This document shows positions 46,509 to 56,493 of a stretch of 64,000 nucleotides of DNA, in pieces (position 1 is the stretch's first letter; each line of letters begins with the position of its first letter). Below the pieces are notes generated by a model that did not search any database, had not been told where the DNA came from, and saw nothing but the letters and a program-made list of their open reading frames with translations. The DNA is from Wolbachia endosymbiont of Ctenocephalides felis wCfeT (GTDB lineage: Bacteria > Pseudomonadota > Alphaproteobacteria > Rickettsiales > Anaplasmataceae): contig NZ_CP051156.1 in NCBI RefSeq assembly GCF_012277295.1, forward strand, positions 868,001 through 932,000, given 5' to 3'. A program made the position numbers and the translations under genes.

Positions 46509-47969
46509 GTATCCATTCAGGTGTATGGCTTAAGAAGCAATAGCCAGTAGGTTTTGAAAAGGATTTAACTTCTTTTGCCTCCAAGTCAAGTACAATGAAA
46601 TTATCCTCTCAAGAAACATATTTCCCCGTTTCGATTGTGTAAAATATGAAACTTTTCGGTAAACAACGTAATGCCGAATCTGTCGCTCAGCATAGTTGTT
46701 TGTCAGTGGAATATTTTCTGGATCGTCCAAAAATTTCCACATCATCAGATCCGATTTCATGATATTTTTTGCTACTCGAGACGCTCCAATTGCCTCGGGT
46801 AAATTTGATATATTCTTTAAGTAATATCTCGTTCGCTTGCGTAATTTTCTTGCTCTTCTTATGAACCTTAATGTGTCTATTTCATCCTTTAACAGAGCTT
46901 TTTTCAATGCAAATAATTCAGTAGCAACATTCCTTAAATAATACCCCAAAACTTTCACTTCGCTATTCCAACTATGAGACAACCTTTCAAAATCTCTTGC
47001 TAAATGTGCCCAACAGACCTGCCTTTTCTTGCTGGAAAAGTAGTTGTAAGCTGCATATCTGTCGGTCACTACTAGGTTGTTATTCTTTCCAAATTTACTA
47101 TTTTCCAGGACTTTCATCCCTCTTGACTCTGTCAATTTGATCACACTTCCTATTTTGCTCGCAAACATCCAGCACCAGCCCTGTTTACCTTTGTTGTAAT
47201 GGCTAGTTTCATCGATATGTAAAATTTTGCTCTTGCTTACCTCTTCCTCAATTTGCTCATATGCTTCTTGGCATTTTTCTGCCACTCTAGCCTCGCTATT
47301 TGATACACTACCGACGCTGATATCCAGGTTGAAAATGTCCTTTATAATATTTGCCACTTCTTTTTTCGAATTCTTGTAAAATCCACTTAATGCTGCAATT
47401 ACTGACTTAACTCTTGGACCAAATGTGTCCGCAGTTACTCCTTCTTGTAGCTTGCTACTTTTTCTTTTTCCACATCTTTTGCAACGTCCATGCTCTAGTT
47501 GATATTCAACTACATACGGCTTGATTTCCGGCAAATCGACCTTTTGATGAGTATACGGATCTTTTGATACCGCAATTTCTCCTCCGCACTCACACGTATT
47601 GGGCAGTTCTATTTTTACCATCTCATCTGCCTCCATTTTAGGGCGGTAACTGCCTTTATGTCCAACCTGTGCTCCTACTTTCCTGTCACTTTTTGGCTTA
47701 TTTTCCCTCATCTTATATAATTCTTTGGAGCTTGGTATAGATGAATTTTTTGAATTTAAGCCAAGCCTTTCTTTTAACTCAGCGTTTTCGATCCTTAGCG
47801 CTTTATTTTCTGCTTTAAGCTCTTCTATTTTTGTTTCTAACTTTTCTATAGTCTGCTTAAACTTTCGCAAAATTCTAAAAGATCAACCATATTACCTCAC
47901 AGCCACTCTAGTTTACCTTTTTAGCATTCCTTGTCTACTCTTTATTTTACCGCCCGGCTGAATGGATAC
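46509..47969 (-). mobile_element. IS66-type element copy H
   Basis: 1461 bp. Flanks CGCCTTCAT (inside the LRR gene) and ATAAATTTC (inside an unrelated gene fragment) differ, so two different broken genes meet at this element. That is the signature of recombination between two IS66 copies. Confidence 0.92.
46530..47870 (-). CDS. IS66 family transposase (copy H)
   Basis: Complete 446-residue frame, Asn in GLNSKNS and Ala in SVIAALS; catalytic residues intact. Confidence 0.92.
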   Translation of the reverse strand: MRKFKQTIEKLETKIEELKAENKALRIENAELKERLGLNSKNSSIPSSKELYKMRENKPKSDRKVGAQVGHKGSYRPKMEADEMVKIELPNTCECGGEIAVSKDPYTHQKVDLPEIKPYVVEYQLEHGRCKRCGKRKSSKLQEGVTADTFGPRVKSVIAALSGFYKNSKKEVANIIKDIFNLDISVGSVSNSEARVAEKCQEAYEQIEEEVSKSKILHIDETSHYNKGKQGWCWMFASKIGSVIKLTESRGMKVLENSKFGKNNNLVVTDRYAAYNYFSSKKRQVCWAHLARDFERLSHSWNSEVKVLGYYLRNVATELFALKKALLKDEIDTLRFIRRARKLRKRTRYYLKNISNLPEAIGASRVAKNIMKSDLMMWKFLDDPENIPLTNNYAERQIRHYVVYRKVSYFTQSKRGNMFLERIISLYLTWRQKKLNPFQNLLAIAS

Positions 47970-48263
47970 ATAAATTTCCCAAATGATTACAAAAAGCTAG
48001 TTTATACTCACTTAGGCCAGTTTGAATTACTTTGAGAAAGTGAAAATCTTTTGGAATTAATGTATTGCTACCAGTTACGTGGTTTCTTATGTAAAGATTA
48101 TCACCTTTGAAAAAATATCCAATTTCTAAAAACTTTGCGACAGTCACTTCTTCTCCCTCTACTTCTAGGACAATTTTTGCCTCTTTCGTATTTTCAGCAC
48201 CTGGCACAATTTTCAATAAAGACTTTCTCTGCAATGCTTCAGTGTCTCTTCTTGACTTAAAAT
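47970..48263 (-). pseudogene. Gene fragment trapped between IS66 and IS5
   Basis: 98 codons open in one frame with both ends replaced by IS sequence: it enters from IS5 copy 3 and exits into IS66 copy H. Native part runs FKSRRDTEALQRKSLLK to AFCNHLGNL and includes a KIVLEVEGEEVTVAKFLEIG segment. No family was recognised. It is unrelated in sequence to the LRR fragment on the other side of copy H. Confidence 0.6.
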
Positions 48264-49353
48264 GGCTTTGTTGCATCGCTCTTTGGATAGGAGGCAATGC
48301 ATAATAAATTCATGAAGCTATCTCAAATTTAGCCATGCCTATTTCAGTAAATTTGTTCAGCAAATAACACTTGAGTAGCATTTCTTTCTCACGGTTAATC
48401 TCAGATTTGTTCCTAAAACTAAACCCAAATGTTTGCTTCAGTCGCGAGAAAAAACTTTCTATATAAGATCTCTTCCCATAATTTATCTCTTTTTTCCACT
48501 TCTTCATACCATCTTCACCATATGACTTTATGAGCTTGATTGTAGAATTTCTCTCAGCCATATAATCCAGCTTTGGATGCTCCACTGCATTGTTTTGCAG
48601 AGGAATTTTTGTCTTTATGCCAAGCTCATTGCACAATTTGTATAACTTCTTTCGATTATATGCTCTGTCTGCATATAGTGTGCTTATATTGTATTTAGCA
48701 TTAGCCCTTGCAATAAGATCACAGGCTCCATAGTGGTCAGAATAAACTCCACTACTGTATTTTGCAGCTATGACTTTTTTGCTACCTATCTCCAGCATTA
48801 CATGCAATTTTCTTGTTTGCTTATAGCCACGGTACTTTCTATCTGTACCGTTTGCCTTACTATGGCCTGGAATATTATTGTAGATGCTTATTCCAGTGCT
48901 ATCTATGGCGATCTCAATATTTTCCATACTGTTTTTATCATGTCTTCGATCATTAATTTTTAAGTTAAGCTTTTTGAATCTTCTGGAAGCCTGGGAATAG
49001 CTGATAACTTGCAAATTTTTTCCTATTTGCTCAAGGTATCCCGCTATAAACCCCACCGTTTGTCTTAGGCCTATTCTAAACAAATAAGTTATTATGTGAA
49101 TTAGAATTACGACTTTATCACTATAAATATTGTTGCCACCGGCCATTTTGGGACTTTTTTCGTACCAATTTTCTATGGCATCGTTGACGTAATAAAAAAT
49201 ATTTCCTCTTTCTTGGAGAAATTTGTTATATTCGTAGCAGTTACTGACTTTCATTTTGACTGGCATATTTTTCCTTTGTCGGTTAAATGCCTGTTTATAA
49301 TGAATTTCATCAGTAACTCCCAGTTCTTTTTACTTTAGCTATGCAACAAAGCC
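48264..49353 (-). mobile_element. IS5 family (IS903-like) element, copy 3, 1090 bp
   Basis: Left flank ACTTAAAAT (in the trapped gene fragment), right flank CGCTAGAAT followed by CCAGGTCTTTTTAACTTGATC, the same hairpin repeat that borders copy 1. No target duplication. Confidence 0.9.
48310..49266 (-). CDS. IS5 family transposase (copy 3)
   Basis: Complete 318-residue DDE transposase identical to copy 1 at the protein level. Confidence 0.92.
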   Translation of the reverse strand: MPVKMKVSNCYEYNKFLQERGNIFYYVNDAIENWYEKSPKMAGGNNIYSDKVVILIHIITYLFRIGLRQTVGFIAGYLEQIGKNLQVISYSQASRRFKKLNLKINDRRHDKNSMENIEIAIDSTGISIYNNIPGHSKANGTDRKYRGYKQTRKLHVMLEIGSKKVIAAKYSSGVYSDHYGACDLIARANAKYNISTLYADRAYNRKKLYKLCNELGIKTKIPLQNNAVEHPKLDYMAERNSTIKLIKSYGEDGMKKWKKEINYGKRSYIESFFSRLKQTFGFSFRNKSEINREKEMLLKCYLLNKFTEIGMAKFEIAS

Positions 49354-49493
49354 CGCTAGAATCCAGGTCTTTTTAACTTGATCCTATAATCAAGTCATAG
49401 TATGACAAAAAAGTAATACTTTCTGTGAAAGCTATAAAACTTTGTTTTTTATAATTAAAATGTCTATAATTCTAATTTCGAGGTAAAAAATTA

Positions 49494-50711
49494 ATGTTGC
49501 AAAGGAATTTCTTAATATGGTTATTAGCATCGCTATTTTATGCGTATCAGTATATATTACGTGTAATTCCAAACATAATCGCGCCTGAGTTAATAGCAAA
49601 ATTTGGCATAAGCATTGCAGATGTTGGTCAATTTGGCGGTGTATACTATATAGGCTATACACTAGCTCATATACCTGTTGGTCTTTTTCTGGACAGATTT
49701 GGACCAAAGTTTGTTTTGCCTGCTTGTATTGTTTTAACATTTACTGGAACGCTGCCTCTCATATGCTTTAATGAGTGGAGTTACTCAATATTGGGTAGAA
49801 TAATTGTTGGAGCTGGGTCATCTGCTTCAGCAATCGGATTATTTAAAGTTGCCAGCATGTATTTTGCACAAGAGAAATCAGCGAGAATGGCGAGCTTATC
49901 TATAATAATAGGGCTGACAGGGGCAATTTACGGTGGACTGCCGCTAGATTTTTTACTTGATAAATTTGGTTGGAACGCTGTAATTTACATCTTCTCAGCA
50001 TTTGGTTGCTTACTTGCCCTACTGTTGTTCTTCATAACGCCGAGCAACAACACTCAAGGAAAAAAAGTCAGTATAAAAGATATAAAAGCAGTACTATTTA
50101 ACAAACATATTTTTCTAATTAGCTTTTTTGGTGGCTTAATGGTTGGTCCATTGGAAGGTTTTGCTGATGGTTGGGTAAAAACATTTTTATGTGAAGTATA
50201 TCAAATGACTGAGAGTTTAGCATCTTCACTTTCTTCTGTAATATTTATAGGTATGGGAATTGGATCATTTGCCATAGCTTATATACTAGAGAAATATCCA
50301 AACAAGCATTATGAAGCAATAATTCTATGTTCTCTTACAATGGTTGTTAGTTTTCTATTGCTTTTCGCGCAGGTCGATGGTCTTTATGTTGTATTACCGC
50401 TACTTTTCGTCATCGGTTTTGCCTCTGGTTATCAAGTAGTTACCATCTATAAAGCAATAAGTTATGTAAATCATAATTTAGTGGGCTTGGCCACCGCTGT
50501 GTCTAATATGATAGTCATGGCTTTTGGTTATTTTTTTCACACTGGAATTGCAAAAATAATAGATCTATTTTGGGATAGAACGGTGGTAGCAGGAAATCCT
50601 GTGTATGGTGCTGAATTACTAATAAAGGCAACATCTACTATTCCTTTATGTTTGTTTGTAGCTATCTTTGGGTTTATGTGGCTGAAAAAGCAGGATAAGC
50701 AGCTAACGTAA
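49494..50711 (+). CDS. MFS transporter
   Basis: 405 residues with about 12 predicted TM helices. MFS loop 2-3 motif appears as GLFLDRFGPKFVLP (G-x-L-x-D-R-x-G-x-K/R). A NarK/glycerol-phosphate-like or ProP-like subfamily cannot be decided; rickettsial relatives include metabolite and proline/betaine carriers. Start ATG 49494. It lies about 140 bp from IS5 copy 3, and no partner gene suggests a substrate. Confidence 0.85.
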   Translation: MLQRNFLIWLLASLFYAYQYILRVIPNIIAPELIAKFGISIADVGQFGGVYYIGYTLAHIPVGLFLDRFGPKFVLPACIVLTFTGTLPLICFNEWSYSILGRIIVGAGSSASAIGLFKVASMYFAQEKSARMASLSIIIGLTGAIYGGLPLDFLLDKFGWNAVIYIFSAFGCLLALLLFFITPSNNTQGKKVSIKDIKAVLFNKHIFLISFFGGLMVGPLEGFADGWVKTFLCEVYQMTESLASSLSSVIFIGMGIGSFAIAYILEKYPNKHYEAIILCSLTMVVSFLLLFAQVDGLYVVLPLLFVIGFASGYQVVTIYKAISYVNHNLVGLATAVSNMIVMAFGYFFHTGIAKIIDLFWDRTVVAGNPVYGAELLIKATSTIPLCLFVAIFGFMWLKKQDKQLT

Positions 50712-50888
50712 TTCAATAGTATCCAAGACCCAAGTCATAGGATAACAGAAACTGTGCGCACCTTAATTATGTTAGCGATATTATTAAATAGATTAGATTG
50801 TTAAGTTAATTTTCTATTAAGAAAAGTTGAAATATTAAAGAAAATAGTATATAGTCTTTCTAAATGTATATAATTTAGAAGATTGATA

Positions 50889-51827
50889 ATGCGTGATAAG
50901 AAAGGTGAGATACATATAATATTTTTTCATGGGCTAGGTGATGATTACAAGTATGCAAATAATTATGCTAAATACATAGAAAATAGCTACAAGGGAAAAG
51001 GACATAATATTTATACTCATGCACATGAGTACCCAACCGCATTTCAGAATTACCAAACTTATGTCAAAGTAAGCTTTTTATTTTTTGGAATATCTATATT
51101 AGCACCTATTATAATGATAGCATGTAGCCAATCGATTATGATGATAGGGTTAGCAAGCTTGGCAGCTTTAATTTGTTTCTTTTTATCAATGGCACTAATT
51201 GCTGTATCATTAATTTATAGAGATCAAAAGCTATTTAAATCATCAATAGATAAAATAGAAAAATTAATAGAAGAGGGTGTAGAATCAGAAAAGATTATAC
51301 TTTTAGGCCATTCTTTTGGCGGAGTGACTGTATCAGAAGTTTTAAAACATTTTGCAAATAAAAATATTACGCTTGGGGGTGTTATTTTTGCTAACGCTTT
51401 TAGTTCGTTCGAGAAAGTAATAAAATATCTTCCAATGTTTCAATTGAGAATTTTAAATCTATTACCCTCGTTTCTTTCACAAAAACTGTTAAAGGCTTTA
51501 GACATAGATTTTAATGTAGTAAGAGATCTACGTGAATTACAGAGTAAAGAAAGTTTCAACATACCAATAGTCATTATCAACAATGAAAGTGATAATGTGG
51601 TACCACTATTAGCACAATTAAAATATGCAGTAGAGTCTAAGAACACAAATGAAGAAAACACGTTATCACCTGAAAATGAAAATATTATTAAAACCCTTAG
51701 TACAGGATATCCTACAACATCTCATACAGCAGTTTTGTATGGTCATGAGCTTGATCGAGAATTGACTGATTTAATGGTTAATAAAGTTGATAAAACAACC
51801 AGTAGGGAATCTTATAAATTTGGTTAA
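50889..51827 (+). CDS. Membrane-anchored alpha/beta hydrolase
   Basis: 312 residues from ATG 50889. Opens with an oxyanion-type strand (IHIIFFHGLGDD), then a hydrophobic hairpin (about residues 60-108) inserted before the nucleophile elbow GHSFGG (about residue 142). The acid is likely Asp in NNESDNVVP and the base His in SHTAVLYGHE. This is the layout of a serine lipase/esterase. The substrate is unknown. An isolated gene with an AT-rich 180-bp upstream region. Confidence 0.8.
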   Translation: MRDKKGEIHIIFFHGLGDDYKYANNYAKYIENSYKGKGHNIYTHAHEYPTAFQNYQTYVKVSFLFFGISILAPIIMIACSQSIMMIGLASLAALICFFLSMALIAVSLIYRDQKLFKSSIDKIEKLIEEGVESEKIILLGHSFGGVTVSEVLKHFANKNITLGGVIFANAFSSFEKVIKYLPMFQLRILNLLPSFLSQKLLKALDIDFNVVRDLRELQSKESFNIPIVIINNESDNVVPLLAQLKYAVESKNTNEENTLSPENENIIKTLSTGYPTTSHTAVLYGHELDRELTDLMVNKVDKTTSRESYKFG

Positions 51828-52141
51828 AATATTCAATATTTTTAGCATATAAAAATACCATTTATATTCTCATTCAATCAGATTAATGTAAATAGTCAAT
51901 TTCTAGAAAATTTTTTTTAACTTATTATATTATTTACAGCTTTCACAAGCCTTCTCGTCATCCCTGTAAAAGTCCACAATTATACGAACGTTGCATTTTA
52001 GACCAGTTACCCGCAAAACGGTGTCTCCAGTGCTCCATTTTGTCAACGAATTACTTGACCTTTGCATAGCTTACGCACAACTTTACGAACATTGTAATAT
52101 GGTCTTTACACATTAGAAAATGATGTCATTCTAGCGCGTGA

Positions 52142-52510
52142 CGCTAGAATCCAGGTCTTTTTAACTTGATCCTATAATCAAGTCATAGTATGACAAAGAT
52201 GCTTTATTATTAAAACATTTTTATTAATTTCATAAGTGTTGCTCTCCATTCTACTTTCTTTAAAAATATCATTACTAAAATACTTTGTTATTAAAACATT
52301 TTTATTAATTTAATAACTATAATTACCCATTATATTTCCTTTGAAAACATCATAACTAATATGTAAATTTTATCTAATATTCTTAATTTTCGTCGATTTT
52401 TTAATGGGATTATGGGAAATTATATGAAAATCAGTTATTTCCAAAACGGAAATAACTGGTCTTTAAAAGTATGTTGCTGCATGATAATAGCGTTAAAGTT
52501 GTAATTTTGG
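52142..52510. repeat. Dispersed intergenic repeat R2, second copy
   Basis: Matches 19703-19982 end to end. It contains an extra internal duplication of about 85 bp (two ATTAAAACATTTTTATTAATTT units at about 52208 and 52290). Confidence 0.75.
52432..52458. repeat. Hairpin repeat CAGTTATTTCC/GGAAATAACTG
   Basis: Third occurrence of the 11-bp stem with loop AAAAC, inside R2. Confidence 0.7.
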
Positions 52511-52668
52511 AGTTTATGGAAGCTTTGGTGTCAGGCAGTTGTTTTTTAGCTATTCAGATGACACTGTTTTTGGACAATTTGCCTAAAAATACTTATCAAA
52601 ATCATGCCAAGCTGCTGGCCTTTAACTGAAGCAACTGATATACTGAAGTATTTTGGGAGGTTTAACCT

Positions 52669-53916
52669 ATGGTAAGCGATTTAAAATCTTTTGATAATGA
52701 AGTTTATCAGTCTATAGAGGACGAATTACAGCGTCAAAGATCGCAATTGCAGTTAATTGCATCAGAAAATTTTGCAAGCAAAGCAGTTATGGAAGCGCAA
52801 GGTTCTTTTCTTACTAATAAATATGCAGAAGGTTACCCAGGTAAAAGGTATTACTGTGGTTGTGAACATGTTGATAAAGTTGAAAATTTGGCTATAGAAA
52901 GGCTATGCCAACTGTTTGGCGTTAAATTCGCAAATGTTCAACCTCACTCTGGTTCTCAGGCGAATAAAGCGGCATTTGCAGCACTTCTTTCTCCTGGTGA
53001 TACAATACTCGGACTTTCTCTTGACTGTGGTGGTCATCTAACTCACGGTGCACGTCCAAGTCTTTCTGGTAAGTGGTTTCAATCAATTCAATATACAGTG
53101 GATAAAGATACTTACTTGCTTGATATGGATGAGGTAGAAAGGCTTGCTTTAGAACATAAGCCAAAGCTAATCATAGCTGGTGCTTCAACTTATCCAAGAA
53201 AAATAGATTTTAAACGCTTTCGCGAAATTGCAGATAAAGTTGGTGCTTACTTACTAGCGGATATTGCTCACTATGCTGGGCTTATTGCGGCTGGTGAATA
53301 TCCATCTCCTGCTGAATATGCGCATATTATGACTTCCACAACGCATAAAACCTTACGTGGTCCTCGTGGTGGAATAATAATGACCAATGACGAAGCATTA
53401 CATAAAAAAATTCAGTCTGCAGTTTTTCCAGGATTGCAAGGTGGACCACTTATGCATGTAATAGCCGCAAAAGCAGTTGCATTTAAGGAAGCATTGGATC
53501 AAGAATTTAAGGCCTATAGTAAAAAGGTAATTGAAAATGCTAAGATATTAGCAGAAGAGCTACAAAAACATGGGATCGATGTTGTTACTGGTGGCACTGA
53601 CTGTCATATAGTGTTAGTGGACTTAAGATCAAAGAAACTGACTGGAAAAGACGTGGTGGATAGCCTTGAAAGAGCTGGTATTACGTGCAATAAAAACGCT
53701 ATACCATTTGATACAGAGAAACCAACCGTTACTTCAGGACTTCGTTTTGGCTCTGCTGCTGAAACAACTCGTGGACTTGGGGCTAAGGAATTCAAGGAAA
53801 TAGCTAACCTTGTTAGTCAAATAGTCCAAGGGTTAATAAAAGGAAATAGCTCAGAAATTGAAAAAGAAGTAAAAAATAAAGTTGAAGAAATGTGCAGCAA
53901 ATTTCCTATTTATTAA
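52669..53916 (+). CDS. glyA: GlyA, serine hydroxymethyltransferase
   Basis: PLP enzyme converting serine and THF to glycine and 5,10-methylene-THF. 415 residues. Signature: [15 protein letters not shown], the PLP lysine in [26 protein letters not shown] and the C-terminal [12 protein letters not shown]. Start ATG 52669 with GGGAGG upstream. murF starts 27 bp after its stop. Confidence 0.97.
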   Translation: MVSDLKSFDNEVYQSIEDELQRQRSQLQLIASENFASKAVMEAQGSFLTNKYAEGYPGKRYYCGCEHVDKVENLAIERLCQLFGVKFANVQPHSGSQANKAAFAALLSPGDTILGLSLDCGGHLTHGARPSLSGKWFQSIQYTVDKDTYLLDMDEVERLALEHKPKLIIAGASTYPRKIDFKRFREIADKVGAYLLADIAHYAGLIAAGEYPSPAEYAHIMTSTTHKTLRGPRGGIIMTNDEALHKKIQSAVFPGLQGGPLMHVIAAKAVAFKEALDQEFKAYSKKVIENAKILAEELQKHGIDVVTGGTDCHIVLVDLRSKKLTGKDVVDSLERAGITCNKNAIPFDTEKPTVTSGLRFGSAAETTRGLGAKEFKEIANLVSQIVQGLIKGNSSEIEKEVKNKVEEMCSKFPIY

Positions 53917-53943
53917 TAGTTTAACTGCTTTAATTCATAGGCC

Positions 53944-55329
53944 ATGTTTAAATGGAACATAGATAATATTGTAAATGCCACTGGTGGAAGTGCAGCCACT
54001 GGCTGTCATAATATATATGGTGTCAACATTTCAACAGATACGCGTAATATAAAAAAAGGGGATTTATTTATTGCATTAAAGGGAGGAAACTTTGATGGCC
54101 ATGATTTTGTATATGAAGCATTCTCAAAAGGAGCTGCTGCTGCAATAGTAAGTGAGAGTAAGTATAATGACCTTCCCATAATTGTTGTGCAAGATACATT
54201 AAAAGCTTTACACGATATGGCGTTATATTACGTCAAAAATGTTCTTATTAACACTAAAGTTATTGCAGTTACAGGTAGTGTTGGAAAAACTACCACGAAG
54301 GATATGCTCTATAATGCTTTATCGCAGTATGGAATATCTCATGTAAATGAGGGTAATTTAAACAATAATATAGGACTGCCTATAACCATACTGAAAGCTG
54401 CAGAAAAGTGCCAGTACTTAGTTCTTGAAATGGGAATGAATAGGGCTGGTGAGATAAAGAAATTGTCACAAATTAGCAACCCAGACATTGCAGTTATTAC
54501 TAATATAGAGCCTGCACATACGGAAAATTTTTCATCACTGTTTGACATTGCACAAGCAAAATTGGAAGTTACGCATGGTATGAAAATTGATGGCACTCTA
54601 GTGCTAAATAGAGACAGTGAGTATTACGATTATCTTTCATCACATACTGATAAGAATTTAATAAGTTTTGGTAAAAGCTTAAACGCTACAACCTATTTGT
54701 TAGAACTAAAAAGAAATGCTAAGAGATTAGGTCTAAAAATTAAATCAGGTGATAACAAAGTTATAGATTGCAGTCTGCACATTTGTGGTGAGCACTTTGC
54801 TTATTCTGTGCTTGCTGTGGTGGCAGTTGTGCAAGAATTAGGGCTTGATTTATCAAAGCTATCGTATGCACTTGAGGATTTTAACGTCACAAATGGCAGG
54901 GGTAATGTTCATGTGGTACAATACAATGGAAAGCATGTGTACCTAATTGACGATTCTTACAATGCTAGCCCTGCTTCAATGCAGGCTGCAATAAAAACAC
55001 TAGGAACATACTCCAATCAAAGAAGAGTGGCCTTACTTGGTGATATGCTAGAATTAGGTGATAAGAGCTTGGGATTTCATACAGAATTACTTGATTACAT
55101 TATTGAGAGTAATGTTGACAAAGTTTATACGGTTGGCCAGTTTATGCTAGAATTGCACAAACTTTTACCGAGTAATATAAAAGGTATACATTTTAACGAT
55201 TCTAATCAGTTAAAAGACGATTTGGTTAACATAGTTCATGATAATGATGCAATTCTAGTGAAGGGTTCAAGAGGGATGAAAATGGAGCTTGTAGTGCAAG
55301 AGTTTATTTCAGAATTAAACTCAAAATAA
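53944..55329 (+). CDS. murF: MurF, UDP-MurNAc-tripeptide-D-alanyl-D-alanine ligase
   Basis: Adds D-Ala-D-Ala to UDP-MurNAc-tripeptide, last cytoplasmic ligase step before lipid II. 461 residues. ATP loop VTGSVGKTTTKDM, NNNIGLP(I)T, Mur-ligase ATP/Mg site EMGMNRAGEI, and C-terminal DDSYNASPASM and KGSRGMKME. Start ATG 53944. It overlaps the convergent DD-carboxypeptidase gene by 9 bp at the 3' ends. Confidence 0.96.
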   Translation: MFKWNIDNIVNATGGSAATGCHNIYGVNISTDTRNIKKGDLFIALKGGNFDGHDFVYEAFSKGAAAAIVSESKYNDLPIIVVQDTLKALHDMALYYVKNVLINTKVIAVTGSVGKTTTKDMLYNALSQYGISHVNEGNLNNNIGLPITILKAAEKCQYLVLEMGMNRAGEIKKLSQISNPDIAVITNIEPAHTENFSSLFDIAQAKLEVTHGMKIDGTLVLNRDSEYYDYLSSHTDKNLISFGKSLNATTYLLELKRNAKRLGLKIKSGDNKVIDCSLHICGEHFAYSVLAVVAVVQELGLDLSKLSYALEDFNVTNGRGNVHVVQYNGKHVYLIDDSYNASPASMQAAIKTLGTYSNQRRVALLGDMLELGDKSLGFHTELLDYIIESNVDKVYTVGQFMLELHKLLPSNIKGIHFNDSNQLKDDLVNIVHDNDAILVKGSRGMKMELVVQEFISELNSK

Positions 55330-56427
55330 CACCCTAAAAAATTTCTCTATATAATTTAGCTCTGGCACATCATTCATTACATATAGAGGTACTGTTTGTT
55401 GTTCAGTGCCTGGTATTTCTATATATATCTTGCCTACTTCTTGGCCTTTTTTAATTGGTGCGGCTATCCTATCTTGATATTCAATACGTACCTTAACTTG
55501 ATCGTGCAGACTGCGGTTATAAGTAATATTAACGTCGCTTGCTACAGTAACTGGCACTTTTCTATCTTTTCCATGTAGAACATCTATTTTTTCAACAACA
55601 TTACCTTTAGCAAATATCGTCTTAGTATTAAAGTGATTTAAGGAGTATTGAACTAATCTTTTTGCCTCTTCTGTTCGCTCTCTTTGAGTACTCAAGCCAT
55701 TTATGACAGCAAAAATTCTTCTATCATTCCGCTTTGCGGAAACTGCAATACCGTAACCACCAGCATTTGTATAACCGGTTTTTAGTCCATCAACCCCGAT
55801 ATCATGGCCAAGTAAGAAATTTTTGTTTTTTTGCTCAACATCATTATATATGAGATATCGTTCAGAAAATAAGTGGTAGTATTCAGGAAAATCAGTAAAA
55901 ATTCTTTTTGCCAATATAGCTAAGTCTTTTGCGCTCATATAATGGTCCTCATCTGGCCATCCGCTTGAATTGACAAAGTGACTGTTGCTTAAACCTAATC
56001 TTTGTGCAACTTCATTCATCTCAATAGCAAAATTCTCTTCTGAACCTGCAATGCCTTCAGCTAGCGTTATACAAGCATCGTTACCTGAAACTATAGTGAT
56101 TCCCTCAAGCAACTCTTTAACTGTAACAGACTGGCCCTCCCTTAAAAACATAGAAGAGCCTTTTCTTGCCCATGCTTTTCTGCTTACTTGAAATTCGTCT
56201 TCCATATTGATGACTCCGGCTTTTAGATGATCAAAAGCTATATACAGAGTCATTAATTTACTCATTGAAGATGGTGCCATTTTTTCATCAGAGTTATGCT
56301 CAACAATAAATGAGCCTGAAGCTAAGTCTAAAACCACTGCCTGCTTGGCTTTAGTTCTAAATTGATATGAATGTAAGGGAATAGGAAGTGCAAAAACTAG
56401 TGCTAAAATTACTAATCTGCTTAACAT
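55321..56427 (-). CDS. D-alanyl-D-alanine carboxypeptidase (PBP5/6-like)
   Basis: Serine peptidase with a cleavable signal (MLSRLVILALVFALPIPLHSYQF). Active-site motifs: SxxK in MAPSSMSKLMT, SxN as SGN in IVSGNDACI, KTG in DGLKTGYTN. The C-terminal beta domain and an amphipathic anchor-like tail (LNYIEKFFRVLF) follow. 368 residues, normal for DacA/C/F. It trims the terminal D-Ala from muropeptides and is notable in an organism not known for a full cell wall. Confidence 0.93.
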   Translation of the reverse strand: MLSRLVILALVFALPIPLHSYQFRTKAKQAVVLDLASGSFIVEHNSDEKMAPSSMSKLMTLYIAFDHLKAGVINMEDEFQVSRKAWARKGSSMFLREGQSVTVKELLEGITIVSGNDACITLAEGIAGSEENFAIEMNEVAQRLGLSNSHFVNSSGWPDEDHYMSAKDLAILAKRIFTDFPEYYHLFSERYLIYNDVEQKNKNFLLGHDIGVDGLKTGYTNAGGYGIAVSAKRNDRRIFAVINGLSTQRERTEEAKRLVQYSLNHFNTKTIFAKGNVVEKIDVLHGKDRKVPVTVASDVNITYNRSLHDQVKVRIEYQDRIAAPIKKGQEVGKIYIEIPGTEQQTVPLYVMNDVPELNYIEKFFRVLF

Positions 56428-56493
56428 ATTTAAAATTTAAGATGCGTTAATTAATCTTATATAGATGTTTCAATTAAGTTAAGTAAAACTTCA

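Larger units (their letters stand above)
51828..52668. repeat. Intergenic region with R1-like and R2 repeats
   Basis: 840 bp with no gene I can support. It holds R1-like units at about 51973 (ATACGAACGTTGCATTTTAGACCAG) in part and 52083, a hairpin ATTCTAGCG/CGCTAGAAT at 52131-52150, the second copy of R2 at 52142-52510, and the short upstream region of glyA. Confidence 0.65.

Noticed and set aside
49432-49740. 102-codon frame antisense to the MFS gene
   Set aside because: Complement of a well-supported transporter; composition typical of antisense to hydrophobic coding DNA.
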